Shown here: in pieces, positions 43,328 to 51,211 of the stretch | Layout of the letters: each line of letters begins with the position of its first letter | How positions within the stretch are numbered: the first letter of the stretch is position 1 | From: Candidatus Stoquefichus sp. | Lineage (GTDB): Bacteria > Bacillota_I > Bacilli_A > Erysipelotrichales > Coprobacillaceae | Assembly (NCBI GenBank): GCA_021768625.1 | Contig: JAETUM010000001.1 | Location: 1-64,000, forward strand | DNA length: 64,000 nucleotides | Direction: 5' to 3' | Made by a program: the position numbers and the translations under genes | Notes under the pieces: generated by a model | What the model saw: only the letters and a program-made list of their open reading frames with translations | The model's database searches: none | Told to the model about the DNA's origin: nothing

Positions 43328-43625
43328 ATTTATCTTTTAATTTATCATAACGTATTTTTATCTCAAGTCATATGCAAATAGTATTTTCTTATATCATTAT
43401 ATTACAACACCCAGACACGTTTCCATAACTCCACCATAAAACTGCCTACCTTTTTTTCATTTTCATACACACTGTTCGTAAAAAAATACTGTCATTTTTG
43501 TAATGACAGTTATAAAATAGTGTTTTTTAGATCATTATTTTTTAATTAAAAACAATTGAAATTATATAGCACAATCATCTGTAATAAGAAACACTTTTTT
43601 GTAACGTTTTGGTCTATAAATAATA
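43328..43625 (-). repeat. Copy of the dispersed promoter/terminator repeat
   Basis: It carries the core TTGAGA, 16 bases, TAAATT (about 43343-43370), the distal ACTCCACCATAAAACTG block and a terminator hairpin ACTGTCATT...AATGACAGT (43487-43511) whose stem differs from the copy at 38675 by paired changes. The rest of 43024-43327 and 43626-43772 is AT-rich without a gene. Confidence 0.65.
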
Positions 43626-43772
43626 ATACACTTATAATTCATTAAAAAACATAATATAGTATATTTTCCAAATATATCTATTCTGAATACTAAAACAAAT
43701 TATGCTTAAACTTTACTTTCAAAACTAAAATGTCAGAAAAATTTTATATTAATTTCACTTATATTTATGTAT

Positions 43773-44357
43773 TTACTCTTTTACATTAAAAATTCTTTTC
43801 ATCAAGTCATCTATTGAATTTTGAATCCGAATATACTCTTCCATTTTTTTATATTCAGTAATTTCTAGAATTTTTTTATTTAACTCTAACTTTTTTTCCC
43901 ACAATAATTCTAATTTATATAGTGTTTCTATTGGTCTTTTTTCAAATTTGAATTTTCTAATCATATATTCTCCAACTTTTGTTTTAGGAATAATTTTACC
44001 ACTTTCACTTCTTTTCAAATGAATATCAAAATCAGGAGTAGCAGGATCTACATATCCTTTTACCCCATCATTTGATTTAGAAGTATCCCTTGTTGGCCAA
44101 TCGGAACTTTTCTTTCTGTTACAAGTAAAACATGAATATACAAGATTATCATATTTAATCTTTTTTGATGGATCAACACTTTGAGGAACAAAATGATCTA
44201 TCTCAAATCCTTTTGTAGTTATTCTTTCACTTTTCCCACAATAACCGCATATATGATGAAAATCCTCTCTTAATGTAGGTAAATATTTTTTATAATCATT
44301 TTCCTCATGAATATTTTCACTACGTCGTATAATATATTTACCATGTACTCTAATCAT
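43773..44357 (-). CDS. HNH endonuclease (effector of the GHKL/methyltransferase operon)
   Basis: A 194-residue HNH nuclease. Zinc knuckles C37xxC40 and C76xxC79 flank the catalytic FEIDHFVP (D54, H55) and the final N80 in CFTCNRKK. The remainder (about 110-194) is helical. It overlaps the receiver-like gene by eight bases and is the last gene of the operon. In this setting it is the likely DNA-cutting effector; the trigger and target are unknown. Confidence 0.85.
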   Translation of the reverse strand: MIRVHGKYIIRRSENIHEENDYKKYLPTLREDFHHICGYCGKSERITTKGFEIDHFVPQSVDPSKKIKYDNLVYSCFTCNRKKSSDWPTRDTSKSNDGVKGYVDPATPDFDIHLKRSESGKIIPKTKVGEYMIRKFKFEKRPIETLYKLELLWEKKLELNKKILEITEYKKMEEYIRIQNSIDDLMKRIFNVKE

Positions 44358-44958
44358 CTTTCAATACCTTATCTAAATTCATTAATATTTTATCTAGTTT
44401 TGCATTTACATTTTGATCAAGAAATTCAATAGGTATTTCATCAACTTCTCCATATGATTTTAAAATCTTAAAATCATGCTTTAATTCCTCTTCTTCGTCA
44501 AAAGTTAAAAAATCACTTTTTCTCTTATCAAATAATTCTTCATATCTATTAACCAATAATTTTAATCTATTTCTAAATATTTCTATATAATAAATAATTT
44601 TTTTAGCAAAGTCACTTAAATCAATTTCATTAAATATTTTTCTATCTATTGTAAATGCTTCTGGGACTAATTTATCTTCTAAAGAATCAGTCTTATAACT
44701 AGTTAAAATAGCAAAATGCATATCAGGAAGACTTTGATTCAAATATGCTAATAATTCAGTACCTACAAAATCATATTTTGGAATTAATTTATGATCAATA
44801 AATAAAAATTCTATTTTATTTTCTAAAATCCATTCATAAATATCCAATTTTGACATTTTTTTATCTGTACATATTAATTCTATTCCATATTCAGATAAAG
44901 CATACGTATAATCAGAAAAGCTATCATTCTTATCGTCTATAAAACCTGCTATATACAT
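44350..44958 (-). CDS. Receiver-like (REC) signalling protein
   Basis: A 202-residue protein. The first ~115 residues resemble a response-regulator receiver: acidic pair D8/D9, candidate phospho-Asp D55 in EFLFIDHKLI, a Thr/Ser in AILTSY (about 82-87) and a Lys near 107. The rest is a helical, coiled-coil-like segment without DNA-binding motif. It starts three bases after the double-GHKL gene and overlaps the HNH gene, so it probably relays a phosphoryl signal between them. Divergence from standard receivers is large, so the assignment is moderate. Confidence 0.62.
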   Translation of the reverse strand: MYIAGFIDDKNDSFSDYTYALSEYGIELICTDKKMSKLDIYEWILENKIEFLFIDHKLIPKYDFVGTELLAYLNQSLPDMHFAILTSYKTDSLEDKLVPEAFTIDRKIFNEIDLSDFAKKIIYYIEIFRNRLKLLVNRYEELFDKRKSDFLTFDEEEELKHDFKILKSYGEVDEIPIEFLDQNVNAKLDKILMNLDKVLKDD

Positions 44959-44961
44959 AAG

Positions 44962-47238
44962 TTATACATCTCCTTTTAAGTATATTTTTGCCTTAAAACC
45001 TCGTTCTATACTTTTATTATCTGTTAAATCTATACTGCCACTATAACCCTCTATAATTGACTTAACTATTCCCATTCCCATTCCAGTTCCAATTAATTCA
45101 CCAAATTCATCTCTTCTATCCGTTTCAAATTGATTTAAAATTCTATTAGGATTCTTTTTGTACTCCTCTGAAAGCCCTAATCCATTATCCTCATATTCAA
45201 TTTCTAATTCTGTATCTAAATTTATTTTTACTTTTATCTCTTTATTTACACTATCTTCTTTATCAAACGAAGCAATACTATTAGTAATCAAATTATTTAA
45301 TATAGTTTCAATTTCATATGGAAAGCAATTAAACATAACAGTAGGATCAATACTTTCTAATACTAAAGATATTCCTTTTGGAGCTAATAATTCATTCCAA
45401 TTTTGAAATAAATTTTCTAAATGATCCACAATATCTATTTTTTGCTTTTTTCGCTTGTTTTTTCTTAATGAATTAATTGTAATTTCAAACCAAGAATTTA
45501 AACTTTTTCTGACATTGTAAGAATCCTCTAATGCTTTTTTACAAATATCTAAATCGTTTCTATTTAAAGCATTTAAGGCTGTTCTTGTTTTACTTCCTAA
45601 CAATAATGTTAGTGCCTTTAGTTCATGAATATATGTGTTTGTTACTATACCAGTTGCGGCTAATGTCATCAATAAGTTATTTTCATCTATCAAATCCTTT
45701 ATCTCTTCATTTTTCTTATCAATTACTTTTTGTGCGTCAACTGCTGAAACTGTTACATTTAATGTAGGCTGAGAAGTAGAGATATTTTCTTTACCACTTT
45801 CTTCTTCATTTTTTAACTCTTGTTTTGCAATTTCTGCAATTTGACTTTCTAATCTTTCAGTTTCTTCAATAATATTATTGTATTCTCTTAAATTTCTAAA
45901 TACATATTGTCTATCAATTTCAAATAAAGATATCACATAGCAAATTGTTTCTTTTAATGCTAAAAATTCTTTTGTTTCTACAATACCTTCTCTATTAGAT
46001 TGATCCATTAAATTATCATTTGTTCTCGAAATATTGATTACGCCAAATATTTGATCGCATCTAACTTTCCAACTTCCTTTTCCTGTTATTGCAGCGGGTG
46101 ATTTTGCTTTTTTTCTATCTAATAGCAACCAATCATAACTTGAAGTATTGTACTCTCCATAAGGTCTAACCCTAAAACTATCACGATATAGCTTAATACC
46201 TGTAAATATTTCATTAACTTTTTTTGGCGAAGGATATCTATAAAAATATTTTTCTTTATCTTTTTTTGTAGTATTTAACTTAGTAAAATAGAGTTCTCCA
46301 TCAAAATTCCCTGCAAATCCTTCATTGAATCCTGGTAACATTTCTGTAACATCCAAATTATATTCTATTGGTGCAGAATCAAAATATTTTTTATCCACTT
46401 CACTAAAACCCTCAAAATTATGTTCCTTTAATGTCATATTTATTTTATCAAACTCATTAATTAAATCAAATTCATTTCTATAAATGCTGACTAAAGCTCT
46501 ATCACCAGTTACTTTGAAGGTTATTTTGTAATCATAATTAAAATCCTCAGCGTTTACTAATACTTCTGCTTCATCAATATTAAATCTATTACAAAATGTA
46601 TAAATTTTAAATTGTTTAGAAATATTGATTGGTATTAATGAACGCAAATTATCCATAATTTTATTGATTCGTGCCTCAGACCACTTATCCCTAAGCCCAG
46701 ATAATTTAAAAATTGTTCCAGTTTCAAATTCAACATTATTTATTAATTGGTTTATGTAATCATTATGAACATCTTTTAAAAACTCTTTAACAGTAATATC
46801 AGTTTTATCCAACTCAGCAGTTATATCAGTGATATTACTGTCCCCTTCAAAATCTTTCCAATTTACTTTCCATAACAATTTTTCATTATCGTTAATTGTA
46901 AGCATTTCACAAAAATCTGCAATTCTATCTAAAGCAAATCGTCCTATTCCCTTAGCTCCAGTTTGGACACGACCTTTTTTACTAATATACTTATTCCTTT
47001 TGGTAGAACGACCAATTGTCATCCAATGGTTAATAATAATATTTTCTGTCATTCCACAACCATTATCAATTAAATAAACATTGTCATCTATATCATCATA
47101 ATACAAAATACAAATTGAGGAATCTGCATCATATGTATTCTTAACAAGTTCTAAAATAGCCCCATTTAATGTAGCAACATTTTCTCTACCTATCAATCTA
47201 GCTGTATATGCATTAACATTAAAATTAACTTTTGACAT
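44962..47238 (-). CDS. Protein with two GHKL ATPase domains (Hsp90/MORC-like plus histidine-kinase-like)
   Basis: A 758-residue protein. The N-terminal GHKL ATPase has N box LELVKNTYDAD (29-39), DNGCGM (58-63) and GAKGIGRFA (94-102), as in Hsp90, MutL and MORC proteins, followed by a beta-rich and coiled region. From about residue 525 comes a second signalling unit: a helix with IHELKAL that could be an H box, then a histidine-kinase HATPase with NNLITNSIASF, EDNGLGLS and GTGMGMGIVKSI. Two nucleotide-binding modules in one chain, beside a receiver-like protein and an HNH nuclease, suggest a sensor that detects DNA state and signals by phosphotransfer. That mechanism is inference. Confidence 0.8.
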   Translation of the reverse strand: MSKVNFNVNAYTARLIGRENVATLNGAILELVKNTYDADSSICILYYDDIDDNVYLIDNGCGMTENIIINHWMTIGRSTKRNKYISKKGRVQTGAKGIGRFALDRIADFCEMLTINDNEKLLWKVNWKDFEGDSNITDITAELDKTDITVKEFLKDVHNDYINQLINNVEFETGTIFKLSGLRDKWSEARINKIMDNLRSLIPINISKQFKIYTFCNRFNIDEAEVLVNAEDFNYDYKITFKVTGDRALVSIYRNEFDLINEFDKINMTLKEHNFEGFSEVDKKYFDSAPIEYNLDVTEMLPGFNEGFAGNFDGELYFTKLNTTKKDKEKYFYRYPSPKKVNEIFTGIKLYRDSFRVRPYGEYNTSSYDWLLLDRKKAKSPAAITGKGSWKVRCDQIFGVINISRTNDNLMDQSNREGIVETKEFLALKETICYVISLFEIDRQYVFRNLREYNNIIEETERLESQIAEIAKQELKNEEESGKENISTSQPTLNVTVSAVDAQKVIDKKNEEIKDLIDENNLLMTLAATGIVTNTYIHELKALTLLLGSKTRTALNALNRNDLDICKKALEDSYNVRKSLNSWFEITINSLRKNKRKKQKIDIVDHLENLFQNWNELLAPKGISLVLESIDPTVMFNCFPYEIETILNNLITNSIASFDKEDSVNKEIKVKINLDTELEIEYEDNGLGLSEEYKKNPNRILNQFETDRRDEFGELIGTGMGMGIVKSIIEGYSGSIDLTDNKSIERGFKAKIYLKGDV

Positions 47239-47257
47239 ATAATCACTCCCTTCGCTT

Positions 47258-48667
47258 TTAATATTGGTAATTTTTTATATCATTTACAGAAATTCTTACA
47301 GATGTCCCATTTGATTTGATACCAACTATATTTGCATAGTCAATAAATCTTTGACTTGTTAATATTTCAATAGCTCTATTTAAGTCATTATTTTCTTTAC
47401 TTGTAATAACTATTCCTGAATAAGGAATAACATTTTCATCCAATCTATTTATTATCACTTGTTTAGATATAATTGTTGACATCAACAATTTCTCTTGATT
47501 CAAATGTGATAAAGCTTGAGATCTTCCATATTCATACCACTGTGCTGAAACATCCTTTTTTCTTTTATCTAACTTTTCTCTAAATCTATTTAAGTATTGG
47601 AATGTTCCTGGATATTTTTTCTGAAATTTTGGACCGATTCTTACCAGTTTCCCATTATAGTAATTATATGGGAAAATAATTTTCTCTTCTTTATTCAGTG
47701 TAAGTCCTCTTGGACTAGCCGCATCTCTAACAATTTCTTTTTCTATAGAATCTTCTCCAACAATAATATATTGTTCATTTTCTTCAAATTCTTTTAAAAC
47801 AAAAGCTTCATTCAAGAGAGTTGCAATTGAAATGAAAACATCATAATTATCTCCAAACGTATTATCATACTTTATATTTTCATTCAAATTATAAAAAAGC
47901 CATTTATTGTCTAAAGACTCTTTATTTATGTTGTATTCTATATGCTTGGACATATTTCTATATTTAATGTTACTAACTTCTTCATTATCACATATAATAA
48001 TAGATGATGTTGTAAGTCTCTTATTAAATAACTTTATATCATCATAATCTATTATTCCTCTAATTTTAGGTAAAATTAATTCTCGAATCTTTTGCCCAAA
48101 TCTATTTTTGAATATATTATTAGGAATCAGATATACAAGTTTTCCACTTTGATTTAATACTGAAAGAGATTTTTCTATAAATGCATAATAATAGTCAGGT
48201 TTACCTTCCTTACAAGATATAAAGTTTGACTTTATATATATTCTTGTCTCTATATCTAAATCCGAATAAGAAATATAAGGTGGATTACCAATAATATAAT
48301 CAAACTTCATCTGTATATCCTCTTTTAGAAAATCCCTCTCAAAAATTTTCCAATCAACATTTTTAATCCCAAAATTTTTAACTTCATTATTTATTCTTTC
48401 TAGACATTTTTGTAAATGCTTACTATCTATTTCATATGCATAAATATCTTTTTCTAAACCTTTTTTTATTTCTTTTATAGAATAACCTTCATCTAATGAT
48501 GTATTTATATACATTTTTACTATCTCAACTAATATATTTCCGTCACCACATGAATTTTCTAATACTTTTTTTCCAAATAAAGAGGAGTTATACTCAATAG
48601 TATTTAGCATAAAATCAACTATATCTTTTGGAGTAAAAACTTGACAATTTTTATAAAACTCCTTCAT
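47258..48667 (-). CDS. N6-adenine DNA methyltransferase (TaqI/Eco57I-like)
   Basis: A 469-residue gamma-class methyltransferase. Motif I LENSCGDGNIL binds AdoMet, IIGNPPYISYSD is the catalytic NPPY, and FTPKDIVDFML near the start is motif X. The C-terminal part (about 270-469) holds the target-recognition region. It methylates adenine in an unknown site. It is the first gene of the operon with the double-GHKL, receiver-like and HNH genes, 19 bases upstream of the GHKL gene. This is the modification arm if the set is a restriction-like system. Confidence 0.88.
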   Translation of the reverse strand: MKEFYKNCQVFTPKDIVDFMLNTIEYNSSLFGKKVLENSCGDGNILVEIVKMYINTSLDEGYSIKEIKKGLEKDIYAYEIDSKHLQKCLERINNEVKNFGIKNVDWKIFERDFLKEDIQMKFDYIIGNPPYISYSDLDIETRIYIKSNFISCKEGKPDYYYAFIEKSLSVLNQSGKLVYLIPNNIFKNRFGQKIRELILPKIRGIIDYDDIKLFNKRLTTSSIIICDNEEVSNIKYRNMSKHIEYNINKESLDNKWLFYNLNENIKYDNTFGDNYDVFISIATLLNEAFVLKEFEENEQYIIVGEDSIEKEIVRDAASPRGLTLNKEEKIIFPYNYYNGKLVRIGPKFQKKYPGTFQYLNRFREKLDKRKKDVSAQWYEYGRSQALSHLNQEKLLMSTIISKQVIINRLDENVIPYSGIVITSKENNDLNRAIEILTSQRFIDYANIVGIKSNGTSVRISVNDIKNYQY

Positions 48668-48680
48668 GAATATACACCCC

Positions 48681-48702
48681 CATTATTATGCATAATTATA
48701 CC
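48681..48702 (-). promoter_or_regulatory. Promoter of the methyltransferase/GHKL/HNH operon
   Basis: Minus-strand GGTATAATTATGCATAATAATG contains a TATAAT -10 and an inverted ATTATGCATAAT. Almost the same block, GGTATAATTATGGTATAATAAA, lies before the YefM/RelE genes at 53518-53540. Confidence 0.5.
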
Positions 48703-48749
48703 TTATATTTATTTCAATTTAACTTTTATAATTCTCATCTCAATTTTTA

Positions 48750-50312
48750 TTAGATTTTTTGATTAATAACAAACCCACCTTTAAATTGAACTTCTATTTC
48801 ATTTTTATTTTTTACTACTATCTTATTAATTAACTTTCTTATTAGTGTTTCATCATATTCCGTTATTGGTTTAAGATTTATATCCATCTTCCCATTATTT
48901 TTTAAATCATTTTGATATTTAAGTCTTCTATATTCATTATTTAAATCATCTCTTTGACTTTTATATTCCTTCATCTTTGTTCCTATAGCAATCAGCTTAT
49001 CTTCATTATCAGGATCTAACATAATCTGTTTTATAGTTTCCTTAAGTTTATCCATTTGCTCTTCAATCTGTCTTATCTTATTTTGTAAATCATCAATATC
49101 TAATGTCGTTTGGGAACTTTTTTCATTGATTTGACAATTTCTATATGAATTAATCGATTCAACAAGTGCATGTTTCAAATTATCTTCTATTACATAATCT
49201 GAATGACATTTTACACCTTTTCTTAGTCGTTCTTTACATCCATATCTTACCTCTATATTTCCATTATGTTTTGTCCATGATTTTCTTCGCATAGGACTAC
49301 CACATTTCCCACAAACAAGTAAGTTGCTTAAGACATATTTTGAATTAAGTATCTTCTCACCACGCTTCTGTTTCCATTTATCATTAATATCTGCCATCCT
49401 TTCTTGTACTGCAATAAATATTTCTTTTGGTACAATAGCTTCATGAGAGTTTTCTACAATATATTTTCTAACCTCTCCATTATTTTTAACTCGTTTATGT
49501 GTTAAGAAATCTTTTGTATAGCTTTTTTGATTAATGCAGTTACCTGCATATTTTTCATTTCCTAATATACTTCTAATAACTGATGGATTCCATACATCTT
49601 TTCCTGTAACTGTTGGAACCCTTTCATTTGTTAGTATATCAGCAATTTCTCTATAATTGAGTCCCTTCAAAAAGAGGTTAAATATCCTTTTGACAATTCT
49701 TGCTTCTTCATTAATAATAAGTTCACCATTTTCATCTCGATCATACCCAAGAAATCTGGAGGTAACAAGCATGACTTCTCCTCTTTCAAATTTAGCTTTA
49801 TAACCCCATTTCACATTTTCTGATATGCTACAGCTTTCTTCCTGAGCAACACTTGAAGCAATCGTTAAATGTAATTCAATGTTATCTTCTAATGTATTAA
49901 GATTTTCCTTTTCAAAATATACTCCTATCCCTCTTTCTTTCAGCATTCTACATGTCATGAGAGAATCAACAGTATTTCTAGCGAATCTACTCACAGATTT
50001 AGTAATAATCAAATCAATTTTACCTTGCTTGCACATCTTAATCATTTTATTGAATCCTGTTCTTTTAAAAGTATTCGTACCGCTTATCCCTTCATCAGTA
50101 AATACATCAACAAATATCCAATTAGGATTACTTTGAATATAATCAGTATAATAACACACCTGATTATTATAGCTGGTTATCTGATCTTCATCATCAGATG
50201 AAACTCTGGCATACGCACAAACTCTTAACTTTCGCAATGGATTTTTAAAATCATTCTTTATGAGCAATGGATTAACTTCATCTATAGTAATTCTCTTTGT
50301 TGCTCTAGCCAT
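48750..50312 (-). CDS. Large serine recombinase (integrase/resolvase family)
   Basis: A 520-residue site-specific recombinase. Catalytic domain: CAYARVSSDD with the nucleophile Ser (about 32-41), TDEGISGTNT, KSVSRFARN. Then a recombinase domain (about 180-290), a zinc ribbon LVCGKCGSPMRR...GCKER...VKCHSD, and a coiled coil (about 405-470). All catalytic parts are intact. It is the last of three tandem recombinase genes, with AGGAGGGG before the ATG. It probably moves the surrounding island; attachment sites were not found. Confidence 0.92.
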   Translation of the reverse strand: MARATKRITIDEVNPLLIKNDFKNPLRKLRVCAYARVSSDDEDQITSYNNQVCYYTDYIQSNPNWIFVDVFTDEGISGTNTFKRTGFNKMIKMCKQGKIDLIITKSVSRFARNTVDSLMTCRMLKERGIGVYFEKENLNTLEDNIELHLTIASSVAQEESCSISENVKWGYKAKFERGEVMLVTSRFLGYDRDENGELIINEEARIVKRIFNLFLKGLNYREIADILTNERVPTVTGKDVWNPSVIRSILGNEKYAGNCINQKSYTKDFLTHKRVKNNGEVRKYIVENSHEAIVPKEIFIAVQERMADINDKWKQKRGEKILNSKYVLSNLLVCGKCGSPMRRKSWTKHNGNIEVRYGCKERLRKGVKCHSDYVIEDNLKHALVESINSYRNCQINEKSSQTTLDIDDLQNKIRQIEEQMDKLKETIKQIMLDPDNEDKLIAIGTKMKEYKSQRDDLNNEYRRLKYQNDLKNNGKMDINLKPITEYDETLIRKLINKIVVKNKNEIEVQFKGGFVINQKI

Positions 50313-50336
50313 ACTGTTAGCCCCTCCTTCCTATAA

Positions 50337-51209
50337 CTAAATATTTATAGACTCTTCAATAATCTGATTATTAATAAGTTCTATATAGACCTTCTTGTTT
50401 GTTGAATCTATAATGATTTCTTTTAAAATTTCAGTTATCATTTTATAATCCAACATATCTCTATTTCTCATCATCGATAAACTCTTATAAACTTTCTGAT
50501 ATAAAAGCATATGATTTTCAATCAGGGAATCATCATATTCAAATTGAGCTTTCATCTGTGCAATATTTAAAAGATAATTTATATCCTTTTTATTTGTTAT
50601 TCCATCTTCCAAACTGTGTTGAAGATGTCTAATCTCTGCTGAATGCTGATGATGAATTATCTTTGGATGGATCTCAATTTTCCGTGGATTATCTATCAAT
50701 TTTTTAAATGCATTATTTATTGAATTTTCTAATTCATCATTTAAAATGACACATGAATTGCAATATCTTTTACCTTTATTCTTTCTTGTATTACAATACC
50801 ATTCAATTTTTGAATGATTATATCTATTTTTATATGGATGATATAAACAATGGCAACTATCACATTTTATAAATCCTATGAATGGATGTTCTATTTTTAA
50901 TTTTGGTGTTTTATTAATGATATTAGTATTAGCTTTTTGAAAGTCAGCTGATTGTATAATCTTTGGATATATCCCTATACCTGTATAATCTTGATTTCTA
51001 ATAATCTGTAATATCCTTGGATGATACCAGGCTTTAGCATTATAGAAAGTTCTAACTTTATCGTTATTTAAAATTCTTGCTATATGATTTGCACTTTTGC
51101 CTTCCTTTGCATATTTAAAAATTCTTTTTACAATTTCAGCTTCATCTTTTTTGATAATAATTTTTCCATTCTTTATTGCATATCCTACATAAACATGATG
51201 TTCATCCAT
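50337..51209 (-). CDS. Recombinase-domain protein lacking the catalytic resolvase domain
   Basis: A 290-residue protein that matches only the middle and C-terminal parts of large serine recombinases: a recombinase domain (AEIVKRIFKYAKEGKSANHI, about 25-44), a zinc ribbon (IKCDSCHCLYHP, WYCNTRKNKGKRYC) and a coiled-coil end. The serine catalytic domain is absent. It starts just after the upstream recombinase stop, with its site inside that gene, so it is not a fresh truncation but a set-piece; it may be an accessory or directionality factor. Confidence 0.82.
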   Translation of the reverse strand: MDEHHVYVGYAIKNGKIIIKKDEAEIVKRIFKYAKEGKSANHIARILNNDKVRTFYNAKAWYHPRILQIIRNQDYTGIGIYPKIIQSADFQKANTNIINKTPKLKIEHPFIGFIKCDSCHCLYHPYKNRYNHSKIEWYCNTRKNKGKRYCNSCVILNDELENSINNAFKKLIDNPRKIEIHPKIIHHQHSAEIRHLQHSLEDGITNKKDINYLLNIAQMKAQFEYDDSLIENHMLLYQKVYKSLSMMRNRDMLDYKMITEILKEIIIDSTNKKVYIELINNQIIEESINI

Positions 51210-51211
51210 TT

